Shown here: piece by piece, positions 23,290-33,120 of the stretch | Numbering within the stretch: the first letter of the stretch is position 1 | Layout: each line of letters begins with the position of its first letter | Origin: Sarocladium kiliense | Lineage: Eukaryota; Ascomycota; Sordariomycetes; Hypocreales; Sarocladiaceae | NCBI GenBank assembly: GCA_030734395.1 | Contig: JAUZTG010000048.1 | Span: 372,001-436,000, forward strand | Reading direction: 5' to 3' | Length of the DNA stretch: 64,000 bases | Notes under the pieces: model-generated | Told to the model about the DNA's origin: nothing | What the model saw: only the letters and a program-made list of their open reading frames with translations | Database searches by the model: none | Made by a program: the position numbers and the translations under genes

Positions 23290-23828
23290 TCACTTTGATG
23301 CAACAGGTCTGTCCTCATCGTTAGCTTTCCAGAACCGCAGGATTCAGTTGGATATCGCACTTACCCGCCAGCAAGATAAACCTGATACTGCTCAAACTGC
23401 CACTGCCCACCCTCCGACTTCACCACCTTTGCGTGCCCAGCCCAGTCAACCATCTGCTTTGATCCGTCCTTGAGTTCGTAGTTGACGGAACCCTCGAGCA
23501 TGAACTCCTTCGGATCGGTTGTGGATGGATAGACTTGGAATACGGTGTGGTCACGAGCGACAACGACGTTCCACATGGATTTCCTCATGGCCAAGATCTC
23601 TAAATTCCCTAGTTAGCCGCCGCCCCCTTCAATTGGAGTCGAGTCGTCGAAATGACGACGGCACCCACCGTCGTAGCCTGTGTTGCGCTTGCCAGCCATG
23701 ACAAACAAAGCGTCCTTTGTGAATTGGCTCGCGTAGGTTTCATGGTTTCCGGGGGTATCCGAGATCGCGTAGAATGAGTTGAGGAAGCCCGCAATGCCCT
23801 CGTTGACGTAAGTGACTTGTCCTTTCAT
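23290..23828 (-). CDS. SnoaL-like (NTF2-fold) protein, 137 aa
   Basis: Three exons: 23828-23669, 23599-23365 and 23308-23290 (414 nt). The start is ATG at 23828; an upstream in-frame TTG extends the frame but is not an ATG. The protein has the SnoaL/NTF2 pattern: an N-terminal helix with GIAGFLNSFYAISD, a second helix region with ASQFTKDALFVMAGK, then strands with MRKSMWNVVVARDHTVFQVY and a C-terminal sheet with GQWQFEQYQVYLAG. Such small cone-shaped proteins are isomerases, cyclases, hydratases or simply binding proteins. Its place between the decarboxylase and the regulator suggests a role in aromatic catabolism, but no reaction can be assigned. The last donor overlaps a TAA, so an unspliced transcript would end at 23361, two residues longer than the exon-2 end. 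Confidence 0.75.
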
Positions 23829-24129
23829 CCTTCCAAGTTGAATCAAGTGCTTTGATGATCAAAAGACAGTTTGCAGACTGCTGAAGCTGGGACTTTCCAA
23901 TGTTGTTAAGTTCAAAATCTGATGTCTCGACAGAGTGGATAGGCGTCGGGTAGTGGACGTGGAGGTTGGTTCCGGCTTATACGCACGCACTGCCCGGCAT
24001 CCGGTGGATGGGACTGGTGGGTCCCGAGTGGGAGATGGTCCTCTTGAGATCATTCCGATATGTGCAGTTGTTTTGTAGTTGATTCCCGACTTAGTGTATC
24101 GATCCAAGCGAATACTGATGCTGATAGTC
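23829..24129. other. Intergenic, promoter of the SnoaL-like gene
   Basis: A TATA-like GTATAAG stands near 23976. No open frame is supported here. Confidence 0.5.
23976..23982 (-). promoter_or_regulatory. Candidate TATA box of the SnoaL-like gene
   Basis: GTATAAG on the minus strand, about 150 bases before the start codon at 23828. Confidence 0.3.
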
Positions 24130-26532
24130 TCAAGTCCAGGGTGGTATCGACAAGTCGTCATTCTGCATTTGCATCCCAGCCAACAAGGGCGGTGAGTAAC
24201 CATCCCAGAACAGCTGAAACCCAATCTCATCATTCATCTGGGGCACGAGGAAGCCATTCTGCATCTCGGGCCACATAAAGTCGCCAAAGTCTCCCATAGG
24301 AGCCGCACCCATCTCGACTCCTGCACCCATCGGTACAGAGGTAACTTGAGCATCGGCACCCATATCGATCCCGTCCTGTCCTTCCAGTGGAACAGACGTC
24401 CCGGCAGGCCGGATGATTTGCTCCAAGTACGGGTTACCAGCAGAGGCTTGCTCTCGCTCGCGTTTGGCATGATAGGCGTCGATGGCATTGGAGAAGCTTG
24501 ACAGAATTTCATGGTTGCGCTGGGACTGAGCACTGAGACTGGAAAACCGCTCAACAACACGTAGCGAGTTGGCGAAAGCTTGTGGCGCGTCCTGGTGATA
24601 TTCCTCGCCTGCAACCATCTGTGAGAAGCCCAACACGAGCGAAGCTGCGAATACCCACGCCTGCAAAATGCACATGTTTTCGAGCAGAAGTTCGCGGTCT
24701 GAGGCGTCAGCACACATTTGCACCAGATGCACCGCAGCCTCAACGCAGACATTGGATAGTTCCGTTGTCTTTTCAGTTCCGCTGGGCTCCCGGAGGTCTT
24801 CCAACCTGCTTGCATCAGCCTGTTTCAGCTTTGGTGTCAAGGTCGCAATCAGGAAATGCCTAGTGACAAGCATGACACCGAAGTAATAGGCACAGGCGAC
24901 GTGGATATTCCCGATTGTGTGCTCCAAATGTATATGGTTGGGCACATCTCGCCTTGCTTTTCGGATGCTTTGGCGGAGTGGTTCTGGCAAAGACTTTGCC
25001 CATGCGCGAAGCTTCTGCAGGTGGCTTTCCGCGGCGTCAAGATCAAGGGCTGCTTGCTTAGTGAGCTTCTGGGAGATGGGTTCCATTAGCAGGCTGAGGT
25101 CGAAGCTCGCATTGACAGCCAGTGTTCGATGTGTTGGCTTGTCGCTCACGGTGCCACGCCACGTATCCGAAGCCACGTGTGGTGTGCTGCTGGGGCGACC
25201 GAGAATGGCATTACACTGCACGTCGAGAGTGCGAAGGCTCTTCCAAGCCGAAACCCTATGAGCATGATCAGAATCTGTGTCAGATACCCCGGGATTGTAA
25301 GATTGGTTCATCAATACCTGCGACGTGCTGTCTCGGGACGAAGTCCCTTGTTAAGCTCCATAACATGGAGACCCAGAATGGTCGCGGCTTTCGAAGCAAT
25401 GCCCAGGTATAGCAAGCCGGTATTACGTCGACTTGAAGCGAACATGTAAAAAGACATGAGGATGAAATTGGTTACCATGCTGATTGTTGGATCGTGCAAC
25501 ATGTCCCGAAAGGTGATCTGCTGTCCTTGAGCGAAGAAAGTAGAAGCAACCCGCTTGTCCGATTCAGAACTGCTCCTGCAGCGTGCTCCGATAGCCAGGA
25601 CCAGATACAGCGAGGCGAGATCATCCTGTTTGATGCCGCCATTCTGACCGACGTCGAGTGATGTCTTCGTGCCTTCGTAGACACCAAGCAGGTGGGTCAT
25701 CTCATCATCAGAGAACAAGCACATAAAGCCACTGCTCTACGAGAAGGTGTCAGAGAAGCTTGGAACAAGAGTCTGCTATAGAGGCCTTACCGCTGCAAAG
25801 AAGCATCTGATCAAGGCAACCCGTTCTGAGTGGTCGAGGAAGTCCTCGAATTCTCCATAACTCTCCTGAGCGGTGTTCTCGAGCATGTGATGACGAGTCC
25901 GGCTCTCAGTGAATGCTGACTGGCCTCCATAATGACGAAGCAACCTGCGCAGAAACTGTAGAAACGAGATGGCTGCTGAGCTGCCAACATAGACTGTTGA
26001 AGCCGTAAAGTCAGCTTGGGCGTTTTATTTAAGACTTTTCGATGCACTGACCTTTCTCGCCACGTGCGCTCAGCAGGATCCTCGGATGCTCTGCTTCATC
26101 AGCACTTGTGTTATCACCTGCTGGTGACGCTGGCCGTGTCGACTGCTGACTGCGTAGCCGACCCTCATCATACTGCCGTCGTTTCTGAACCTTCTCCAGT
26201 CTCCTTCCGAGGTTCGCGGTACCTGGCCGGACTACTGCTCCGGCTGCCGTCTCACCGACAGACTGGGCCACCGACTCCGGGGTGACAATGTGCAGTCCCT
26301 GGGTTGGTGGAGATGATGCCAAGGCATGGCCAGACGACATGCTGGTACTGTTGCCGACGCCGCCAGGCTGCTGCTGATGCTGGTCCAGGTTCGTACATGA
26401 CGAAGCCAGCCCTCGCCTCAGGCAATTGGAGCAAGGAGCCTGGTCATTACAGCGCTTCTTAGTCGCGCGGCAGGCTTCACACGCTTTGGACGAGCGCTGC
26501 CGCTGGTCGGGGGGAACGCGTCGGCGGGGCAT
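24130..26532 (-). CDS. Zn2Cys6 transcription factor with fungal-specific middle domain, 742 aa
   Basis: Four exons: 26532-26052, 25993-25791, 25736-25318, 25255-24130 (2,229 nt, phases consistent). The binuclear cluster near residue 15 reads CEACRATKKRCN, then PCSNCLRRG and a final Cys in SSCTNL, preceded by basic residues. After a Gln/Ser-rich linker comes the middle homology region: exon 2 with VYVGSSAAISFLQFLRRLL and HHMLENTAQESYGEF, and exon 3 with LYLVLAIGARC and NTGLLYLGIASKAATILGLH, the classic core of this domain. The C-terminus carries acidic and Met-rich stretches (EGQDGIDMGADA, GDFGDFMWPEM) that could be an activation domain. The start at 26532 is the first ATG, and the in-frame extension to 26592 begins with GTG. 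It lies in the cluster and is divergent to the MFS gene, so it is the likely pathway regulator. The inducer is unknown. Confidence 0.9.
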
Positions 26533-27346
26533 TGAGCTGCCGGCAATGGCCCTCGTCGCATCGCCGTTCTCCACGAGAAAAAGTAGGGGCACGCGACCAA
26601 GGCTACAAGCTCAAGCTGAGTGCAGCATCAGGGGGAGCGGATCGCGGTGGTGCGGAGAAGGGAAGCGGTTCTTTCGGCGGATGGAGGGTTTAGAACAGGA
26701 TATGCCCGCTGGTGAAGGACCCGAGTGTCGGATAAGGGACTCCTCGGCAGAATGTTTTGCCCAAGGTGAGCGGGATTACCCTATAGACAGATATCACCAC
26801 GACCATCATGACGAACCAGATAGGCGCTTCCCGCACTTCACTCCACTCTACCCCTGGAGCTGAACCTGCAACTACGTAAAAGAGCCCTTAGCCTGGCCAC
26901 AGATGGGCAAATCATGATTCCCAGCCTATTTTCCCCAGACTATCCTCCGCGGATCGGCGCCTAGTGTAGTCCTGCCCCTCTACCCGTACCCCGTGTCCAT
27001 GAGCAGCTATTCTACTTTGGGTCACAGGAGATGCTGGTATTCTGCTGGCATGGTCAAAGGTCAAACAGGCTCGAGAAGCGACTTTGACTTACCTGGGGCT
27101 CAAAGATGATCGGCGGGGCGCAGGCTCCGGTATGAGACCGGCGAGTAGTCTGACAGGACGAGTTTAAAAGAGAGAACCTGCCGCACCTCTTCCCAAGGAT
27201 ACGGAGCTTGACAGAACTGTTTACCATTATAGGTACCTGTAGAACAGTCTTCTCCAGATCCCCTACGTTGTCTCGCTTCTGTCGGACAAGCCGGGATTGA
27301 CTTCCTGCGGTAACTAAGCCTCCTCGGCGAACGTCCAATCGCGAAT
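26533..27346. other. Divergent promoter between regulator and MFS transporter
   Basis: About 0.8 kb shared by the Zn2Cys6 gene (minus) and the transporter (plus). The octamer CGGCGAAC at 27325 also occurs in the dioxygenase promoter at 20672. Its significance is unproven. A plus-strand frame at 26426-26863 is the antisense shadow of the zinc-cluster exon. Confidence 0.4.
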
Positions 27347-29039
27347 ATGGATTACAACGACAAGCACGTCAACGTGGCCAAAGGCATCGAAGCGGCCGCA
27401 GATCAGGTCGATGCTATTGACTCAGAGACGCGTGCTCGTCTTGACAAGTCTATTACAAGAAAGTTCGACATGCGCGTGCTGCCACTTTGTACGCTCATGC
27501 ACCTGTGCAGCATGATTGACCGTTCAAACATGGGTATGCAGCTCACATCTGGACCTGGTATCACCTCAGAGAAAGTGTGTTGGAGCAGCTGACTTCGGAG
27601 ACAGGAAATGCAAACGTATTGGGTATGTCGGAGGATGTGGACTTGACTGGCAACAAGTTCAATATCGCTCTCTCGGTCTTCTTCGCCACATATATTACCT
27701 TCGAGATGTGAGTGACCCCCAATTCTCGGACCTATAACGTCTCTGACCATGGGTCATACCCCCAGTCCCGCGAATATAGCTCTCCGTCGCCTCGGGCCAA
27801 AGTACTGGCTCCCAGTCCTGACCCTGGGATTCGGGATCGTCACAATGTGCCATGCCTTTGTCCGAAGCTACAACGGCCTTATTGTCTGCAGAATTCTTCT
27901 CGGCATGTTCGAAGCTGGCGTGCTTCCTGGCATCATCTACACTTTATCTATGGTCTACCGTCGGCACCAGCTCACGACACGGATGGGCTGGCTTAATGGT
28001 ATCGTTGTGTTGTCTGGTGCGTTCGGTGGTCTTCTGGCGACCGGGTTTTCCCGTATTCCCCAGCATGGAATGCTCAAGACCTGGCGCTGGATCTTCCTCC
28101 TAGAGGGCATTGTCACAGCTCTTGTTGGCCTTGCTGTGTTCATGCTACCCAACAGCCTGGAGAGTGCAAAGTTTCTGACCGACGAGGAAAGGGAGTATGC
28201 CATGTCGAGATTGATTGAAGAGGCTAAGGCTCTTCCCGGCGAGAGGCTGAATAAGAAGACATTCATTAGGGCTGTCAGGCACTGGCCGACTCAATTATCA
28301 GCTCTGGCTCTGATATGCTCCCTCTGTTGCCAGGGCTCGATGCAGCTGTTCGCTGTTAGTATCTTCAATTGCGCCCCAGCTACCTGCAGTCGACTAACTT
28401 CAGCAGCCAACTATCCTTACCAACATGGGCTATAGTGGCCAAGAAGCCCAACTCATGTCTGTGCCTCCCTACGTGTACGGAGCCATTGTCCTCGTCGTTG
28501 TTGGCACCCTATCCGATCGACTCAAGAATCGGGGCTACTTCGTCGTCTTCTTCCTCGCTCCATGCTGCTTGATTGGATTCACCTTGAACCAATTCGTATC
28601 CAATGTCGGCGTTCGGTACTTTGGGCTCTTCCTAACAGTCTCAGGAGGCTTCACCGCTAGCCCACATATGCTCACGTGGGCTGTGGACAATAGTTCAGGA
28701 CTCTCTGTCAAGGCGATCGTAGCCGCTTATGCGGTCGGCGTAGGAGGGTAAGTGTCTTAAAGGCAATTGCTCCGCAGCCAATTGACTGACATGACAAACC
28801 ACAGACTTGGGCAGTTTCTTTCCACCTGGACGTACATGAAGACGGAGGCACCAAAGTTCACGACCGGCCACAGCATTAACATGACTGTGTCTGTGTTGAT
28901 GATTGTGTTCGCGGGAGCACATTGCATCTATGCCATCCGAGAGAACAAGAAGCGGGACGAAGGGAAGAGGGACCACAGGCTTGAGCACGAGGCTGAGGGT
29001 CTTGGCCACGAGCACCCAAGCTTCCGCTTCACGCCTTAA
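27347..29039 (+). CDS. MFS transporter, anion:cation symporter (allantoate permease-like) family, 485 aa
   Basis: Five exons: 27347-27533, 27605-27707, 27766-28354, 28404-28747, 28805-29039 (1,458 nt). Family marks are present: RKFDMRVLPLC before TM1, MIDRSNMGNANVLGM after it, and the mid-loop motif RILLGMFEAGVLPGIIYTLS with TTRMGW. The C-terminal half has IVLVVVGTLSDRLKNRG. Around twelve membrane helices are visible, with a large central loop between RIPQHGMLKTWRWIF and SALALIC. Members of this plasma-membrane family import organic anions such as allantoate, nicotinate, pantothenate and aromatic acids. Next to the decarboxylase and dioxygenase, uptake of a hydroxybenzoate is a reasonable inference. 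The fourth exon begins at the second AG of CTTCAGCAG, chosen by frame and by alignment to the usual PTIL motif. Confidence 0.88.
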
Positions 29040-29265
29040 AGACACCGGTCTAACGCCGTGCTCTCAGGCCATCCAAAGGTGAACAAAATATGCTCAGGGT
29101 CGTGACGTTTAGGTAGATAATACATAAGTGCCTTGGGAAGTATCATTGGTCATGATCCATCATATTCACGCCTGTGAATTACTTTTCGCTTTTTATATCA
29201 GTCTCGCCCACTATAGGTAGAGTGATGCAGTCTTCCAACACATGTTAACGCCCTTAAATCCCATC

Positions 29266-30240
29266 TTACCAGCCACGACCAGCCAGCTTCTCCTCAGGCT
29301 TCATGCTGTCACAGTTGATACCGACCATAGCCTCACCGAGACCCGTGCTGCACTCTGCCAGCACCTTTGCATCCTTGTAGTGAGTCGTCGCCCTGACGAT
29401 CGCCTTCGCCCTCTTCGCCGGGTCCCCAGACTTAAAGATTCCACTGCCAACAAACACACCATCACATCCCAACTGCATCATGAGTGCCGCGTCGGCAGGG
29501 GTAGCAACACCACCAGCCGCGAAGTTCACAACAGGCATGCGACCCAGCTCAGCAGTCTTGAGGAGCAGCGCAGCGTCAACCTCCAGCTCACGAGCTAACT
29601 CACGGATGCGAACAACACCACCCTCAGCCAGCGCAGCCTTTGCGCGAGCAATGTCCTTGTTGACCTGCTTCATGTGACGGACAGCCTCAACAACGTCGCC
29701 AGTGCCTGCCTCGCCCTTTGTGCGGATCATGGCAGCACCCTCGGCAACACGGCGGAGAGCCTCGCCCAGGTTCCTGCAGCCGCAGACGAAAGGAACACTG
29801 AAAGGAGTCTTCTCAACATGGCTCTCGTGATCGGCCGGGGTGAGAACCTCGCTCTCATCGATATAGTCGACGCCCAGTGCCTCGAGGATCTGGCACTCGA
29901 CAAAGTGTCCGATTCTCGCCTTGGCCATAACAGGGATTGTAACCGCATCCTGAATCTCCTTGATGACAGCCGGGTCAGACATGCGTGCGACACCTCCGTC
30001 CTTGCGGATATCGGCGGGGACACGCTCAAGAGCCATGACAGCGCATGCGCCGGCCTCCTCGGCGATGCGGGCCTGGGCTGCATCTGTGACATCCATGATG
30101 ACGCCGCCCTTGAGCATCTGGGCGAGGCCAGACTTGAGGGCGAGGGAGGCAGTAGTTGCGACGGGGGCTTGGGTGGTTGTGTCAGTGTTGCCATTGGGAG
30201 GCTGGCCGGAGCCGAGGTCGTTGGGGGCGTCGTTTGCCAT
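29266..30240 (-). CDS. pyroA: Pyridoxal 5'-phosphate synthase subunit PdxS (SNZ/PDX1), 324 aa
   Basis: Synthase half of the two-part vitamin B6 enzyme. It makes pyridoxal phosphate from ribose 5-phosphate, glyceraldehyde 3-phosphate and ammonia, the last supplied by the glutaminase subunit PdxT. Single exon with a Thr/Gln/Pro-rich N-terminal extension of about 30 residues before the (beta/alpha)8 barrel. Conserved blocks: GGVIMDVTDAAQARIAEEAG, AKARIGHFVECQIL, VDYIDESEVLTPAD, PFVCGCRNLGEALRR, IRTKGEAGTGDVVEA and GVFVGSGIFKSGDP. The catalytic lysines lie in the AKARIGH and RTKGEAG blocks. The first ATG is at 30240; the longer frame to 30291 begins with TTG. Cytosolic. Adjacent and divergent to the PdxT gene, an arrangement also known for yeast SNZ/SNO and Neurospora pdx-1/pdx-2. 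Confidence 0.97.
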   Translation of the reverse strand: MANDAPNDLGSGQPPNGNTDTTTQAPVATTASLALKSGLAQMLKGGVIMDVTDAAQARIAEEAGACAVMALERVPADIRKDGGVARMSDPAVIKEIQDAVTIPVMAKARIGHFVECQILEALGVDYIDESEVLTPADHESHVEKTPFSVPFVCGCRNLGEALRRVAEGAAMIRTKGEAGTGDVVEAVRHMKQVNKDIARAKAALAEGGVVRIRELARELEVDAALLLKTAELGRMPVVNFAAGGVATPADAALMMQLGCDGVFVGSGIFKSGDPAKRAKAIVRATTHYKDAKVLAECSTGLGEAMVGINCDSMKPEEKLAGRGW

Positions 30241-32109
30241 TGTGAAAAGAGATGAGGAAGGAAGATGGACTGAGGAGAAGAGTACTTTCAAGGGCAGTAA
30301 GGTCGTGAGGTTGTAGTTAAGCAGTAATTTAAAAAAAAAAAAATCTCGAAAGCAGAGCTAGGCCAAGAGTGAGGAAGATGGGGATGGAGGAAATTATATA
30401 GTCAATCGAGAGAGTTTCCTAAATGTTTGCTTACCACGAAGGCCTGGAACTCCGGAGTCGGGCCAAGGCAAAGGCTACAGACCAGATGGATGACACATGC
30501 ACACCACCACCAACATTTCTACCACGCGCCCTTCTGGAGCCCTTGGCTAGAAAATTCTGTGAACTTCCCCCCTTAGGTGGTATCCAAGCAGCATCCCAAG
30601 CCCACCATTAGAACTCTATTGCTACACGCACATGTGAGTGGTGACGCTGACGCTGGCCCCCTTGGGATATTCCGCCCCTCACTACTGCAGCTACTGCAGG
30701 TCGTGCCCCTCACCTGCACGGGCGCATCGGGGACCACTAAACCGGGAAAGGGAATTCTGCGCTACAGGAGAGCGAGTTACAGTGGTTGTAGTGGGCACTC
30801 GCGGCGGCCTGTTCACCCCGGCGACGTTTCCCCCGCAGCAGTGCTCGGCAGCTTGCATGGTGCTAGCATTATCTTTCAGTGACAGCAACAGTGGGATGAG
30901 GGGTCAATCTCAGGGACTTCTTTAGGGATTCTTCGCTGATTCCCAGCACTGAGGGCCAGGGTCGAGGCTCTACTGGTTTTGGTTAAGCCGCTGCATGCCC
31001 CGCCGCCGTAGCGGCTGTCATCGGGTCAACTCGCCGAAGTCGGGATTCTTGACTCGATCGCCATCTTCGTCCGCTCCCACGACATCTTCACCGTCAACCG
31101 CCACGGGCCAGTCCAGTACGTAAGTGAAGGGCCATCCTCATCACGGGCTTCCTCTTCCAGCACTTGGTACTCTCACATAATCGTATTCTTGCCCTCCTAT
31201 TGCTTGCTGTCCATCAGGAGCCTAAACAGTTATCCCGCGCCCAAAGATTCTCCTCCTCACTCTTCTTCTCGCCTGCAACATATCGCATACAGGGCACACG
31301 AACACATCGCAGCGAAGTAATTCTTTCAGTTTCTCAGGTAATTCTATATCCCAACTACTTTTCCCCAAACAAGGAATTCCCTCCTCAGACAAGTTCGTCA
31401 CTAATGCAACCCTAGACGCTTAGCACCCTCCATCGCTTCCTGTGGAGTCAAGCCCAGGTCCCCTTAGGGGTACTTATCCCAGTCCAGCCTCTTCGTTCCT
31501 CCAAACCCACATTCATAGGCTGTTCCTATTTGCCTAGCTATCTTGTAGTTGTGGTTACCGACTGGTGCATCTACGACAGCCGTGTCACTGCTTCTACCTG
31601 TTTTCTGACCTCTCTGCTCTCGCCTCGCTTCGACGGAAGGATACTGCCGACGATCCTTGACTTGGCTTCCAGCCGCCTGCAAGGACAGACCAGACCATAA
31701 AGGACGACACATAAAAGTCAACCCTTGCGGAGCATCCTTCGTCCGTCCGGCCGCCCCATACTCGGTTAGCGTCGTATCAGACGTCGATCTTCAACCTCAT
31801 CGGTGACTGCATCATCACTTGCGCCGCGTTCCGAGTCTCTCATTGCGGTTCAGCATCACATACAATTGTCCCGGCCTCTCTCTTCAGCATTTACGCATCA
31901 TTTGCATCTCCTTCACACCCGATCGACACTTCAGACACAACGTTGCTGTTAAGGACGTCAATCATCCACTGATCGGGTTCTCATTCATCTGATCTCTCGA
32001 GCCTTTCGTCTTATCGGAGCTTCGATATTCACCTTCAATCTCAAGCCTCGCACACTACTCATCGCCACGCGTCATACGCCGTCACAATCCTCCAACTACT
32101 GCAAACACA
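30241..32109. other. Divergent promoter between PdxS and PdxT genes
   Basis: About 1.9 kb with a 13-A tract (30331-30343) in the PdxS leader and CT-rich leader sequence before PdxT (31850-32100). Open frames in it show no domain. It is the natural place for shared control of both subunits. Confidence 0.5.
30331..30343. repeat. 13-base A tract
   Basis: Uninterrupted A run about 90 bases upstream of the PdxS start codon. Poly(dA:dT) of this kind often excludes nucleosomes in fungal promoters. Confidence 0.7.
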
Positions 32110-32938
32110 ATGTCACTCACCATCGGCGTTCTCGCCCTTCAAGGCGGCTTTCATGAGCACCTATCCCTCCTTCACAAAGCCATCACTCACCTCTCCTCGA
32201 AAGTCTCAACGTCCATCTCACCCATCCAGGTCCGCACAGTCGAGGACCTTGCCCGTTGCGACGCCCTGATTATCCCAGGAGGAGAAAGTACAACCATCTC
32301 ATTCGTGGCTCAGCAATCCGGCCTCCTCGAACCCCTCGGCGACTTTGTCAAGTAAGTGCCTGCGTCTCAAGGACCATCATGCCTGCATCATTATCACACC
32401 CATTGCTCGCCCGCATGCCTGTCTTTGCCCGTACAATTCCGTGTAATCAATTTTACCCCCGCTAACAACCACCCACAGGGTTCAAAAGAAACCAACCTGG
32501 GGCACCTGCGCCGGCCTCATCCTCCTCTCCCAAGAAGCCAATGCAACCAAAAAGGGCGGCCAGGCACTCATAGGCGGCATCTCCGTCCGCGTCCACCGCA
32601 ACCACTTCGGACGCCAAATTGAATCCTTCGAGTCTCCGTTGCAACTCCCCTTCCTCTCTTCAGACAACAAAACTTTCCCCGGTATCTTTATCCGCGCTCC
32701 CGTTGTAGAGGAGGTGCTGGGAGATGGAGTTGAGGTCCTGGCGAGGCTACCGGGGAGGGTCGAGAAGGTGAAGCCGGCGGGGATGTCGGAGGCGCAGACG
32801 AAAGATGATGCTGGGGATATCATTGCGGTTAGGGAGGGGAATGTGCTTGGAACGAGTTTCCATCCAGAGTTGACTTCGGATGCGAGAATACATGTTTGGT
32901 GGTTGGAGGAGATTTTGAGTCAGAAGGGGTTGTCATGA
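32110..32938 (+). CDS. pdxT: Pyridoxal 5'-phosphate synthase glutaminase subunit PdxT (SNO/PDX2), 233 aa
   Basis: Class I glutamine amidotransferase that hydrolyses glutamine and channels ammonia to PdxS. Two exons, 32110-32351 and 32479-32938 (702 nt). The start IGVLALQGGFHEH and the block IIPGGESTTISF are diagnostic. The nucleophile Cys is in WGTCAGLILL and the His/Glu pair in SFHPEL. VRVHRNHFGRQIESFE is the typical middle loop. The intron splits the frame directly before KPTWGTCAG. Length and motifs are normal for the family. It forms a divergent pair with the PdxS gene. Confidence 0.96.
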
Positions 32939-33120
32939 TGATAGACAAGACCGATTAGAGTTAGATTTCTTTTCAATTGTTCAGTCAAAATAGAATAGGT
33001 CGACAGTTGATTATATCCGTGGTATCTCTCCTTACTTCCACTCATGCTACCTGAAACTCCAATCATACGCCACCCAATGCTTACTCGGCCGTGTCTATAA
33101 CATCTCTTCTTTCTCAACTC

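Noticed and set aside
29674..30255. 193-codon plus-strand frame opposite PdxS
   Set aside because: Antisense shadow of a strongly conserved gene.
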